Source: Lepidodermella squamata (Eukaryota > Gastrotricha). Taken from it: a stretch of DNA of 64,000 nucleotides. The notes under the pieces are model-generated. The model worked only from the letters and a program-made list of their open reading frames with translations. It did no database searches and was not told the DNA's origin. Below are positions 30,184-42,244 of this stretch, piece by piece. The stretch covers positions 2,728,001 to 2,792,000 of the forward strand of contig JBLDXI010000004.1 in the NCBI GenBank assembly GCA_047495785.1, in the 5' to 3' direction. Each line of letters starts with the position of its first letter. The first letter of the stretch is position 1. The position numbers and the translations under genes were made by a program.

Positions 30184-30365
30184 TACCGTATTTGCTCTTA
30201 CATAAGACTGACACTAATAAAAGGCGGGATCCCTATATTCGTGTGCATCTTAATATTCATGTAGTACTTCCTATAGAGCCTTATATTCGGATTTTGGTTC
30301 AAGAGGGTCATTTTTTCGAAATGTACACGAACATAAGACTGCCTTAAGTACGGGCAAATACGGTA
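30184..30365. mobile_element. TIR element of the TACCGTATTTG group
   Basis: Ends taccgtatttgctc and gggcaaatacggta are inverted repeats flanked by TA, a Tc1/mariner-like pattern. An internal cataagactg also recurs. Related ends occur at 37379-37498 and 58232-58422. Confidence 0.75.
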
Positions 30366-30859
30366 TTGCTGCCCTACTTCGCTCGCCGGGTTGGTGTTTC
30401 AGACCATGAAGATCAAATTGTGAATTGTGGATTCACCTCTGATGGAGTGAAAAATCTCGTTCTTATTTGTTACATTTGTTCTGCATTCAAGATTCAAGAG
30501 ATGATCACGAGCTTTCTCACAAGCGACCCGCCAATTTTCAGTCAAAGCTATATAACAACAGAGTTTCTAGGGTTACAAAACGTATCGGGGACGGACGGGG
30601 GAAGGTATAAGGGGTAGGCCACAGGGGGATCCTTTGGTCATATGAATCCTGGGCTGAATATACCCTCATTTACCTTCCACCTCGAGAATGGCTACTGTTA
30701 CACTTATTCACCGCCTCAAGACATTGTGTAAAGCAAATTCTGTAATCATGTGAAGCGAATATTTTGCTAATTCTGGGCCGCTAATCTTTTTCGCCACTTA
30801 CCTGGACGAAATGGATTCATCATCATTATCATACTTTTTCTTCACAGCTCAACTATCTA
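30366..30859. other. Non-coding spacer
   Basis: No gene or clear repeat seen. Confidence 0.4.
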
Positions 30860-31660
30860 GACTTTCTTCGCATCACTGCGAAAATTCTCTCGCCTTTGCT
30901 CGGGCAGTACAAGTGTTTTTTGTCGCTGCCAAATTTCCCCTCTCGGTGCATGAGAAATTCTTCATTTTGTTGAATCAGTCTTTTCGGTGCCGTTGTTCAA
31001 CCTTGATAAGCGCACTGAATATTCCATTTAACCACTTAGTCATGATGCGCTGTTTGTGTAAACATCAGGCCTGATGTCGACGTAGAGACGGAATGACAGG
31101 CAAAGTGCTCATCGAGAAGCTCATCTATGCTCAGTTCATTATTCAAGTTTTATTTCTTCTCGATAAAGTGAAATTTTCTTCCATTTTCTTCTTATTGTCA
31201 ACTAGTCATGGCAGCTAAGCTTGCATTGGCGATCGTCGTTTTGGTGAGAAGCCTTTTCAATCTATCCATATACCGTTTATAGTCTAACGTTATATTCCAC
31301 ATAGGCCGCTGTCAATCTCATGGCATCAGCACATAAGGAAGGAGAATCTTGCCATGTTGCCGGCATTATTCCCGGCAAATGGGTAAGAGACCGTACAACT
31401 CATAAACTTAGTTGCACCCCGTCTGTTGGCCGTGAGGAGTCGCAGCCGGCAGAAGCGGCGCGAATAGCAATAGAAGGACAATCTTGCTTAGTTGCAAACT
31501 ATCTCAATGGCAAATATGTTAGAGACAGCAAAGGTACGCTGTATTGCAAGCTGGTCGCCAAGCATTGATAGATAATACGGAAAGTGTTTTGTTGACTCGC
31601 ATGCAGAATTGGAAAGGCTGCTGGGTGCGATGAGAAGAGAGCAGCACGCTTGTTAATGTA
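30860..31660 (+). repeat. Inverted duplication, right arm
   Basis: Partner of 27540-28330, carrying the second gene copy on the opposite strand. Confidence 0.8.
31208..31568 (+). CDS. Small secreted protein with two two-cysteine repeats, copy 2
   Basis: Exons 31208-31243 and 31305-31568 with the same intron position as copy 1. The signal peptide is identical (MAAKLALAIVVL). Repeat 1 is nearly unchanged (EGESCHVAGIIPGKWVRD). Repeat 2 has diverged to EGQSCLVANYLNGKYVRD...LYC, against EGDSCNYAGWLPGKLAKD in copy 1. So the first repeat and signal are conserved or homogenised, while the second repeat varies. Both copies appear intact. The two genes are divergently arranged in the inverted duplication, about 3.2 kb apart. 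Confidence 0.8.
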
Positions 31661-32458
31661 AAATGTACTCTGTCAACTAGTCGTGATGCGAGGTTAAAAT
31701 AAAAATGAAGGATACGGTGGGGGAGTTTTTTGATCTGATGTTTTTGACAATACTCATACTCATACTCATGCTTATTTTATTGCAAATTGTTTTGCAACAG
31801 TTACCACATGGTCAACAGTTTAGCAGAAAGTTGTTTCTCGGCGCCTCACCATAGAAGTCACGTGGTTTTCCAATCAAGACGAATTTATTTTACAATCCGC
31901 GCAATGCATTTGGAAAAAATACACCTGGCATTCCTGGCTTGCAAGTTCTCTGAACGCTTTAAGAAAAGACTTGAATGCTGAATTATGAGATTAATCAGTT
32001 TCATAATCAGTTGGAAAACAACGGATTAGCTTATGGATACTCCAAAAGATGAAACATCTTTTTTTTATTTTTCATAATATTATGGTCTCGCACATCTGAA
32101 GCTAACCTAAACGGAATAATTAGAGCTAAATAGAAGGCTTAATTGCCTGCGAAAACTTCCGGTGATTACATGGGAAGATGTCAACGCGGCCTCCTCATTT
32201 TGATACATGTGGTCGTGGGAATTTTCGCGAGATGACGCCTAATACCATCGTTTTGGTTTTGTAGGAGGCAATGAGTTTGTTACCCAGGCACTGCAAGAGT
32301 TGTATTATTACTGCAACTTTATAAATTTGCTCATAGTTTACAGTTATTATGGTTATTTTGATCTGCAACTGATTCTCAACGATATTTTCACGATCTCATA
32401 AGGAAATGTAATGCTATTATTTTCATCAACGCCAAAACATTCGTTTTACATTCCAGTC
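31661..32458. other. Non-coding spacer
   Basis: No gene seen. Contains a short tandem at 31752-31772 (catactcatactcat). Confidence 0.4.
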
Positions 32459-33041
32459 TCATGGAGCAAATGTCTCGCATAAGGCATTGGAGACGTAACC
32501 AGTACAATCGACCAGGGCGTAGTAAAAATCAACAGTTGGGAATAATTCGTCCTTTGTATCGTGTATCATCAAATAACCGCAGCCATCGCCAACAGGCGGG
32601 TCCCACTGACTAGCAACGTATGTGAAATCAGATCCATCGTACCATTTGAACACGTTGTTTTGACGGGTGAGGCCGACCCACGTATCTGAAAAAAATCGCC
32701 GGTAGCTCCAGGAACCCAGACAGCGCTCTTTTAGCATCAGCTAGCTCAGCGGCCGACCTTATCGCGGCGAACGTACCATTGCCATCGGCGCATTTTGAAG
32801 GTGCGGTGGTTCGGTCATCGTCGCTCATGTCCACGTAAAAGTACCTCTTGGTCGCATTCTGGCAGCTGGCCTGGTCAGCATATTCGACAGCATATTTAGT
32901 ATATAAAATTGTTCACATTAAAATGTACGTTGATACCGTTGATCTAGGTTGAAATCAGTTGATTGTTATTGTAACAAAATTTGGCTCACCAGCGCCGTTC
33001 AAGCACGTAGATAAATTTGAGTACAGCGTCGATCCAGCGGC
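32459..33041 (-). pseudogene. Gene C: decayed C-type lectin-like gene related to gene B
   Basis: An exon-6-like piece (32990-33041; STLYSNLSTCLNGA) is followed by a lectin-domain exon without a recognisable acceptor or first 25 residues. The domain starts near QASCQNATKRYFY. It changes frame around 32690-32720, between DAKRALSG and TWVGLTRQNNVFKW, where about 30 extra bases including ttttttcag lie. It ends NALCETFAP at 32459. No signal-peptide exon is found upstream because a fold-back element (33105-33519) follows. WVGLTRQ-NVFKW-DGSDFTY is almost the same as in gene B, so C arose from a B-like gene. Confidence 0.8.
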
Positions 33042-33104
33042 CTAATTAAAAAAATAGGGTCGTTATATTCCTGCTTAAATAAGTACGCGTTTTTTGATAT
33101 TCAC

Positions 33105-33519
33105 ACTTAAATAAGTACGCGTTATTTGATATTCGTACTTAAGCGGCTTTCCGCTTACGTAATATTCGAAATTTTTCGACCATAATATTCAGCTTTTAAA
33201 ACTGAGTAAGAATCATATCTCACCCAGGAAGCTGAGATAACTTGGACTTGTCAAATTTGCATCCAAAAACAGGAAATTAGGGTTGGAAAGCTCAGGATAC
33301 CTAAAAGGTCCTGAACCTTAGATCCAACTTGATGAAAATAGGAAGAAACTCCAGATTTTGCCATCAAATTTGACAAGTCCAAGTTATCTCAGCATCCTGG
33401 GTGAGATATGATTCCTACTCAGTTTTAAAAGCTGAATATTATGGTCGAAAAATTTCGAATATTACGTAAGCGGAAAGCCGCTTAAGTACGAATATCAAAT
33501 AACGCGTACTTATTTAAGT
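33105..33519. mobile_element. Fold-back element with two 154-bp inverted arms
   Basis: Left arm 33105-33258 and right arm 33366-33519 are near-perfect reverse complements (outer acttaaataagtacgcgtta; inner ggacttgtcaaattt). A further partial copy of the outer arm, gcttaaataagtacgcg, lies at 33073. The central 107 bases are unique, with no coding potential. Confidence 0.9.
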
Positions 33520-33775
33520 ACGAATATCCACTCGGAAAAAAAAATTGGTGTTGAGTGTTTAATCCGATGACAGTAACGCGTCACAGCGCAATATTAAATA
33601 GGCAGTTACAATTTATTAGCCAAACCATATATTCTATTTTAAATTAACCAGCTGAATAACTAGCGCATAAGCGCAGTACATAATTATATTTGATGTCACG
33701 ATGATAGAAAAAAAAGTAATATTTAGCTCAAGGATTAAATCAAAGCCTGGAAGAATCAGCTTCGCGTTGTCAAGA

Positions 33776-36700
33776 TTAGACAGTATACTTCTCGCAGGCG
33801 ACATGGGAAGCTGTGTCAGTGCAATTTTGCAGTGTGAACCAGAAATAACCAGGCTCTGCAGGGTCTCCAGACGGTTCAATCTGTTTCACAATGAAGCAAA
33901 GCTCAACTGGCGTGGGATCTATGTAGGACATATCATCCATGCCCGTATAAGGATGGATCGTGCCGTCTTCAAAGATCAGGTTATTGTCATCACCAGCAGG
34001 TTTCTTCCAGCCAACCCACGTTTTAAAGGTGTTAGGATCAAGTTGTTCCTGTAAGACCTTGTAACCGATATCCGTCGTGAAAGATAACCTCTCTTCAGAG
34101 CGCTTTGGCATAAGTAGTTGAGCGTTGTTGCTATGACACAGTTCAATAGCCTCATTTCTCGTCATTTCACTTCCGCCAAGAATGATAATCTCCCTGGTGG
34201 CTGAGTCGCAAATTCGATTGTTCCAAGACGACGGATAGCGCGTTTCACCTTCGAAGCAGCGGCTGATTCGGCAGTTGATCGTTTGATTTGGCGCAACGCA
34301 ACTGTATAATCTGAAACCAAAAACGCCCAAAATGAAACATAAATCAAGAAATTGAAATTGAAATATAAAGCTTTGAATTATGATGGTTAGGTATTTTATG
34401 ATACATAAGCGTCATATTCTTTCCATATTCTTCAAAAAAGAATTAAAAAAAATTCAAATTCTTTAAAATTTTGGCTTTTTGTTTTTGGATGGATATTGGA
34501 TACTGATGCCCTTCTTGAACACATCTTTTTCGGTAAAATAAAATCTGCCGCCCACAAGGTAAAAGTTCGCCCTCGTTTATCTCAGCCCTCATTTAATAAT
34601 AGCGCGCCCTCGTTTTGAAGAGGTGCGCTCTAAAATTCGCCCTGTTTGGTTAAACCACCGCCCAATTTCATTTATTCAACTTGGGCGGCTCTCAGCTCAT
34701 TTTTCATTCAAATCAGTGCTCCACAAACTCGCATTTGTTCCGGCCGCGTGCGCCCGGCTGGGCAGTTCATGGTGGCCGGTAGGCGGCCGGTTTCTCAAAG
34801 AATTGCTGGAATGTAGCCGGATGCATAGTTTCGCTCTATCTTAACCCAAAAATCAGCTTGTTATGCACTATTTTCAGCCGATGGTGAAAAAGTTTGCGAA
34901 GCACTGATATAAAATATAAACTGTTCGAATAAGACTTTTGAGGAGCCCGATGGACGATAGTACCTACCTAATAGCACGGTCTACCTAATAATATTACACG
35001 ATATAAGCTATATGAGTTTAACATTTCAAATTATCCAGGTGCATTCCTCCTCCACTTGCCCTCTCTGCCCTTGTAACTGATGACCCTTGACCAGTCTAAA
35101 CTGAGGAACGGTCTGATGCTTATTTCGATTTTTTAATATATTGCAACAGCGCTATGCTTATTGTTAAATATCGGGTTTCGGGGTGTGAGAGATGATGCAT
35201 CATATTTTCGAGAAATAATATGAAATAATAAAGGGAAAATGAGTATTCCAGAGATAATTCGAGAAATAATCCCTAGAAATGATGTGTGTATTTCTATTCA
35301 TAAACTCACGGGGTTGCACATGTTTCGAACGAGTAGAAAGTGTAATCCGATGTCTATCGAATAAAAATATTACAAATTTATGACCGTCAGACTGCAATAA
35401 TTTGCGGTGATCTTATCTTACCGTTCCAGCTGGGCATGAAATTGTTGAAGGAACGCAAATCGAGGAGTAGTTTGTTGCACTATCTAGACACCGATTGTAT
35501 ACATTCTAAGAATTGAACAGGTGTCAAATGAATTAATTTAAATAAAACTGCCTGAAAAACTTACCGTAATTTGTCCCTTGCACGCTGCTACATTTTCAGA
35601 TTTTACAGATTCAGTTACACCAAAAGTGCCCAACTACAAATAATATAAACTGTTTCTTATAATATTATATAAATGAGAAGGGTCTAACTTCGTATTTGCC
35701 TTCCCCTGTTGGGCAGGTTTCAGTACAGCTGCCACCTTTGATCGAATCGAAGCACATTTTCACGCTCTGTTATTACAACGAAAATTTCATTAACTATTTT
35801 CCATGAGCCATTCCGGAAACCTTACTCCAGTTTCAACCTCGGCAACTTTCTCGCACATAGCGAATTTCGACGTGCCACTGCATTGGATCGCATCGAAGAA
35901 ATAATTATGATCAGGAAAACGGGTATCGAAAATCATGACGACACAAACATCGATTGGCTGGAAATAGATTGAAGCATCAGGACCTTTTTTAAAAAAAATA
36001 GGCCAGCTCCAGTGAAGTAGATTGTAAGTATAACGAGTTCCGTCGTCCCAGAACAGCGAGCCATTGGCGTATTTCGTCAAAGGAACCCACGCTGTAAAAT
36101 TGTTTCGGTCCAAATTAGCCTGCAACACTCTTAGCGCGGTAACTGCTTGCAGATCCATGAAATAATCGCCGTCTCTCATTATCGCTGGCTTGGCATCGTT
36201 TGCAGCGCACACCGCAGATATATCGCTTCGCGTCAAGCTGGTGGATCCTCCGTAGAAAAAGAACTGCCTCTTCGCGACTTGACACTTGTACAACGATGAA
36301 AACGAAGCGTTGGCTGGGTTTCGAGTTTCACCCTGTAAGCAGCTGTCTTTTCGACAGTTGACGGATCCGCCCGAAGCTTCACATCTGACATAACTGGAAA
36401 GGGAAAGCAAAAACGAAATTTTCAACAATAACAAGAGCTAGAAATTCGTTCTCGAAACAGCAGAAAATAGGCTCGGAACTCTCATTATTGAATACATATA
36501 ATCATTAAAGCTACGTAAAGTGGATGTAACTCACCTTGCAGCCGAAACAGTTGAGCAAGCTGTGAAGTTGTCGTAGACAATACCGTCGACGCTGGGATTC
36601 TATCAAGCGTAAGAAAACTGTAAATGTGCGAACATCGAAGACTTGAACTCACTGTATTGGCTGGGCACGGTTTCGATTGTGGAACACAAATAGCAAGGGC

Positions 36701-36992
36701 GTTTGTCGAACTGTCCATGCATCTTTTGTGTTGCCCCTGTTAAACGCAATGCATTAGTGGAAATGGAACCCGGTGGTTTCTTTATTACCTGGACCAGAGC
36801 TTGGCAAGTGGCTTGATTATCGGCTTTTGGAACTACCAACGTGCCAATTGGACCGAGCTGAAAGATATTATAGATTGAGAGCCACAGTATTAACAATTCT
36901 TCAAGGTTCTCACGTCGAATTTGCCGGCTCCTGTAGCGCAACTGTCACCACAGCTACCTCCGCTTGTAGCGTCATAACATAATTCGACGGAC
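33776..36992 (-). CDS. Gene E/D: two-module C-type lectin-like protein
   Basis: Ten exons form two matching modules. Module 1: 36914-36992, 36789-36857, 36653-36736, 36535-36599, then lectin exon 35826-36393. Module 2: 35689-35766, 35565-35633, 35422-35505, 35310-35353, then lectin exon 33776-34310. The small exons match pairwise (VELCYDATSGGSC with VKMCFDSIKGGSC; RCMDSSTNALAICVP with RCLDSATNYSSICVP). Both lectin exons are entered in phase 2. The first lectin exon leaves through a gtaagg donor in phase 0, just before an in-frame stop used if unspliced (35790). Lectin domains hold WVPLTKYANGSLFWDDGTRY and WVGWKKPAGDDNNLIFEDG. The first exon needs two bases from an unseen upstream exon, so the signal peptide is missing here; gene G may supply it. 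The last intron is about 1 kb and holds no recognised element. Confidence 0.75.
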
Positions 36993-37378
36993 CTGTAATT
37001 CATATTGCGTAGTGTTTTGAGCGAAAAGGTCTGTGATTTTCAACTCTCAACTAGCGAGTATTTTAAAAACCCAGGCAAGAATAAAGAACAAACGATGAAC
37101 GTTGATTTAAGTGATGGGGGATTCCTTTAACACTTAACTTAACACACGAACTCCTCAAATTATTCGTCCAAATTTCAACAGATTGTAACATCTTTTCAGT
37201 CAGTGAAATCGGGCTACGGTTCCGAGGTTCGGCAAACAGAGAGTTTCGAAATAAATAAATTCAGCCATTGCGACCGATTAACGGTTCCAGGAAAAGTGTC
37301 TGGAGTCTGGAACAATAGTAATGATAAATCAGTACAAATCAGGTCAGATATTAAATTCTGACTTTAATATGCTTCATA

Positions 37379-37498
37379 TACCATATTTCTCCAAAATATA
37401 CAGCGGGGTATATTTGCGATTGAACCAACAATTTTTAAGGGTTGTAATCGGGGCTGGGGATATTTTCGAGGTGCGGTATATTTTCGAGAAATACGGTA
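37379..37498. mobile_element. Short TIR element (TACCGTATTTCTCG group)
   Basis: Left end taccatatttctccaaaata and right end tattttcgagaaatacggta are inverted repeats over about 23 bases. Flanked by A/T-rich DNA. Confidence 0.75.
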
Positions 37499-37535
37499 CA
37501 TTAGTATAACTAAAATTCCCAATTTTGAAACTATT

Positions 37536-38521
37536 TTGAAACATCGACACCCCAAGGACACGCCTTCAGCGTTCTTATACGCCACCAAGAAATGGTGCCG
37601 GCTCGCCGTCATGCGAGCGAAATGTGAGGCATTCATTCAACACTACTCGACCTGCACGAAACTAGCAAAGTTTAACTTGACCACCTGTCGAGATTTCGAC
37701 AAAGAGATGACAGCCTGTCTCGACGCGCTCAACATCACAGCCAATGAAGCCAATGAAGAATGATTGAGTCTAACCCGGGACAACACCTACTTTCAATCCT
37801 CCGCGAACGCTCCTTCAACGAGTTTAGCGAGTCGCACAAGGGTCGGGGCATCGAGCTCTGTAAACAAGTTCCCTTAAATGGGTGTAACAAATGGGTGACG
37901 AGCAAGGCAGGACTATCAGCAATCGACTTCACCACCACCCTCAAGATGCGCGCGGACGTGTGCTCCAACCGAGCGAAACCAGGACGCAGCAGCGATGGAA
38001 CCCGTTGTCGCCACTGCGATAGCGAAACCGAAACCCTTCCCCACATCCTCGGAAACTGCGAATTTGGCAAGCTAATGAGGAACGCGCGTCACCATCGCAT
38101 CCGATCAACCATCGCCGCCGCCCTTGCGAAAAAGGGTTATAAAGTTCACGAGGAATCTGATTGCACTACCGATGACGGCCAGCCGAAACGGGTCGACATT
38201 CTCGCCTACAACACCACTAGCAAGCAGGGTTGGATCATCGACCCAGCCCTTCGTTTCGAACTCGGCGCCACCCAGCCAGCCGATGTCGACGCTGAGAAGA
38301 AGTGTCACTACGAGCCGTGCTTCTCTAACCTTCAGAAGCGATTCGATCTCAAATCAATCGAGGTATTGGTACTAATGGTCGGTGCTCGCGGCACTATTCC
38401 CCGTCAATTCGTCAACTTCCTAAAACGCTTTGAGCTGCCACGGCTACCAGCCATTAATTCGAATGTGGAACTTCAAACAAACCTTGAATTGGTAGCTTTA
38501 AAACTAAAATCAGTGAACTAA
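37536..38521 (+). mobile_element. 5'-truncated R2-like non-LTR retrotransposon (endonuclease end only)
   Basis: The frame 37760-38521 (253 codons) is the C-terminal part of a LINE with a restriction-like endonuclease. It holds a CCHC finger (CRHCDSETETLPHILGNC), then PKRVDILAY and WIIDPALRFE for the PD-(D/E)xK-like catalytic core, and KCHYEPCFSNLQKRF. These are hallmarks of the R2/NeSL/CRE side of LINEs. No reverse transcriptase is left. The preceding frame 37536-37763 (75 codons, four cysteines) overlaps its start in another frame and may be part of the element or a co-inserted fragment. It lies between genes G and E/D in opposite orientation to them. Confidence 0.85.
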
Positions 38522-38554
38522 GCGAGAACATTTTCGAGGCAATTTGGCTAGTTG

Positions 38555-38645
38555 GGAGGCAAAGTGGCTTAGTTGGGTCGTTGAGCTACTGCGTATCGTT
38601 CGAGAGTGGGTTCAAATCCTAGTGACAGATAGAGTCCTAGTTCCT
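38555..38645 (+). other. tRNA-like segment in the LINE 3' tail
   Basis: It contains A-box TGGCTTAGTTGG and, 45 bases on, B-box-like GGGTTCAAATCC with four pairs in the T stem. It lies 35-120 bases beyond the LINE stop. Either a SINE inserted in the tail or the LINE's own tRNA-like 3' end. Confidence 0.6.
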
Positions 38646-38917
38646 CCCCTAGCTAGGCCGTACCAATCAGATCCTGTCATCTGGACATTATCATCTCACC
38701 GACAAGACCCAGGGTTAGAGTAAGTGGCACGGAGATGTGAGGTAAAAATCTTCCGTCCTTCGATAAGAGATAATGTGATCTTTCTCACCCATAAGTCGGT
38801 TGCTTCGATAGACAGCTCGCGTAATTGCTCGTGAAGTCAGTTTTATTAAAGAAAGTTAAAACCTGGAACAAACGATGACATTATATTGACATAATTTAGA
38901 TTTGGCGAAGCAATTAC

Positions 38918-40503
38918 CAGCGTCAATGGAGATGAGCATCGGCTACGGCAAATCACTTCACTTGACGTCGCACACAAAGCCGCTGGCTGTAAAATAATAA
39001 GGAATTACATGAACATTTAGAAAATTAAACATACCCCAGCTAGGCAACGTGCTTTATCTGCAAAACTCTCCGGGCTATATTCCTGAAATTTTGAAAAAAA
39101 ACAGTAAATTACTTTCGTGAATCTGCCTATAACACTCACCCTGGTCATGAGAGCCGCGTCGCACTGGGTTGGCTGGCAGCCAACAAAAGAGCGATCGCTT
39201 TTCCTAAAGCATCGCAGGTTTGTTGAAAAATCGCTGGTATTTCTGACGACTAAAACAAGATAGAGCTTGATAGGAACACTATTGAAAAACACGCTTCAAT
39301 CTCACTATTGGCCGCAGTCATACAAGCCCGAGTATCCACGTCCCAGTATCTCACTAAAGTCTGATAAATAGAAAAATATAGGAAAATCTGGCAATAATAT
39401 AATAGGTCTTACCCAGTTGTTGGGACAGCTGTTAGTGAACGGGATGCAGATAGCCTGTCCGTTGTTATTGCATTGCGTGGCTGGGAAGGTCTACGAAGAT
39501 AACAAAATTACAATGTTCTCGAAAGCTGTTATAGCAGACAAACCAGGAAATTCCGAATTTCCGCCTGGCAGGTTTTGTACATAGCGCCAAACAATGTGCC
39601 GATGTATCTTTTAATCTGAAATTACGAGAATGTTAATTGTTCTCAAAATAGCAGACGTTTGTTAGAAAAAAACGAATATAGGGTAACACTCATATGTTTT
39701 GCCTAACAGGCTCTACAGGGTTTGCCTCCCTTCACCGTCCTTATGACTTATGTGTGACTTATTTCATCCGACTTGGGGCTTCAAACTCCGAAACTCGATG
39801 CCGCTACTGAACATACTGAACCGACAACCAAAAAAGTGACTTAAATCATCCAACATCGACTTGAATATCAGTTTTTTTATACTTTTTTGTACTGTACTTT
39901 TTTGAAAATATGGGAAAGCAAGTCGGCCATCTCTTCCCGTCAAAATAGACGAATAAAATAGAATTAAAAAAAAATTCTATTATTTTTTTTTAATTTCAAA
40001 AATTTATTCACATTTGATGTTATTGAATAATTCAAACCCCTTGACAAATAACAAATTTGGAAATGATTTTCTCGAATTTAATTTGAAATTTATGTTGTTC
40101 CAAAAATAATATCCAAATTAAAAAACCTCAATTTCATCAGCGGAACAGCTAATCTTGCCCGGTAAACATCGCATGTTAATTGTCTTGTAGTTGAAACAGC
40201 TTCGAGCCCACTGTTAAAAAAGTTTGCAATACAAATGGGAAATAATCAAATGATAAGTACTCACTCCAGTTCTGCATGCTGACAAGGTCACAAATGTTCC
40301 TCCGAGCTGGATTGAAATAAATGTGTTCAGATGTTGGAAATAATTGACGAGATTCTGAGTACCTGATACTCTTGAAGAATCGAGCATTGGGTTTTACAGC
40401 CATTGAATGCGTCGTTCGTCCGCGAGAAGCATCGCATGTACGAAGCAGCTTCGGCTGCTTGGATTAGCCCGATGACAAGGCAGGTAAAACTAAGTGTTTT
40501 CAT
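38918..40503 (-). CDS. Gene G: cysteine-module secreted protein, N-terminal part of a lectin gene
   Basis: Nine exons: 40363-40503, 40265-40306, 40127-40210, 39544-39615, 39413-39490, 39306-39360, 39140-39249, 39035-39082, 38918-38986. Exon 1 codes a signal peptide (MKTLSFTCLVIGLIQAAEA) and YMRCFSRTNDAFNGC. The exon series, sizes and phases follow gene A's exons 1-8 (RSCFNYKTINMRCLPG; CNNNGQAICIPFTNSCPNNW). Exon 9 ends in a gtaatt donor, phase 0. No lectin exon follows before the LINE fragment; gene E/D begins 1.9 kb further on in the same orientation. G and E/D may be one gene with the LINE in an intron, but the phases do not join directly, so at least one exon is missing. Confidence 0.7.
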
Positions 40504-41973
40504 TGGCGAGTAAACAAGTGTTATTTTCAATAGTAAAATGAAGATGGCAGGTTGAAGAAAATAAATGAATGAAAATGAAACGCTCATTCGATGACTGCTG
40601 CGAATTTGGATCGCGTGTTCACTGGTTGTTTATTTCAATGAACGCCAGCACGCGATCTTCTTACCAGAAAAATAACGATTTAGCGGAAAAATCAAGTTCA
40701 AAAGGTCTAACTTATGTGTCCATTTATTAAGGTTAGCGGTTTTTGCTTTGTGGAATTTTTGTGGGAAATAATGTGGATCCTCTATTCAATGCCACATTAG
40801 AAATTGAAGAAAGATGAAAATTTTCCAAGGATCGTCCCTACTTCATCGACCAGGCGTCCCGGGTAGGGACCGGCGCTATCCCTGGCTGTACAACCCAGTG
40901 AAGCTTTACTCAAGTTTCACCGAAATTTGAGTAAAGCCTGGACCATAAAAATACCGCTAGCTGAGCTATCACGAAAAAATCTCGTTCATCCTGAAATTCT
41001 CTTCCTGGCTCCATCAACAAACTCCAGAGAACCAGCGCTGATTTAACGAAATCGATCAAAGGAAAATAAATTCCCACCGAAATTTTGAGCTTTTTCATGA
41101 TCAAGCTGAACATCTGCGACCCATGGTGTTCCACTCCTTTCTCGTTAGTATGCAGTCTATCTTTGGGCTTTCAATATAATGCCCATTCCACTTGGCTATA
41201 TTTCGGAAATTCCCAGAAAATTAGTCATGCGATCGACATGCGAGTCATGATGCGCAGCTTCCTGGACCATTAAAAAACTGCTTCAACTTCATTTTAATTG
41301 ATAACGAAAATTTATTTTATTTGCAACTGCGAAACCATTTTTCGTCGATAACACCAGTTAAAATTTCCTTGAAAATTGCACAAAATAACCAAAAAACGAA
41401 CAACCAATCGAATATTTTGTTTACTGTATATCCAAGCGATGATAAATCAGCTGACCATCTATCCTAAGCAGCCTATCCTAAACTATGTTTGTGGTCCTCC
41501 CAAATGTAGCCTTTCATCTTTATTCTTTCAATATCAGTCCGGGAAAAGATAAACACATCGACACAGATCCACAGATAACGTAGAACAGTCTCAACGATGT
41601 ATTCGCTACAGCTCTATCAACGCCACCATCAACACTGTCAGGAAGGCGATATTAATAATGGCAATAATTAGTACTACACAATGCGATAAATATTGTCTAA
41701 ACCATAGACAACACTGTAACAGATAGGAAACTAACGATGTTTCCATAGTGAATTTATTCGAGGTGAATTTGCCATGAGTGCGGCACGCGGCCACTTTTTA
41801 AGCCACCTAACGCCCTATCCGCCCATTACAATTTTAATTATAATTTCAAAAATAAACAACCCATGGGTAACCCTGTCAAACATTTTGATTTTCTGCTCCT
41901 AAATACTAGAAGCGGACCTCTATGTAACAACTCTATGTAACCTCCCGGAGATTCGTTTACATATTTAGTTAAA
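40504..41973. other. Divergent intergenic region between G and H, left part
   Basis: No gene. Upstream sequence of G; nothing recognisable. Confidence 0.4.
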
Positions 41974-42214
41974 TTAGTTTATTTTCTCTGTCTGACGATA
42001 TAAAATTTGCCAGGTGAATAATTTATTTCGATTTTCCGATTATTTTCTAGGCTCTACAAATTATATCCAAGAATTTCCCTTAACAAAGCAACGCTTTGAG
42101 AAAATTCGAAGTCCATGTAACAAGGCCGGAAATAATCGGAAAATGAAAAAAAATTATTTATCTGACACATTTTATATCGTCGGATAAAGAAAATTCTCAA
42201 CATGGATAAACTAA
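41974..42214. mobile_element. Fold-back MITE with about 85-bp arms
   Basis: Left arm from 41974 (ttagtttattttctctgtct) pairs with the right arm ending at 42214 (ggataaactaa), including acgatataaaat and attttatatcgt. A piece of a related repeat is in intron 3 of gene A near 18390-18430. Confidence 0.75.
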
Positions 42215-42244
42215 TTTTTTCACATTTTCAAACAAATCTCCAGA

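Noticed and set aside
32690-32725. A roughly 30-nt intron in lectin gene C (gtt...ttttttcag)
   Set aside because: Too short for splicing, and removing it does not restore the frame.
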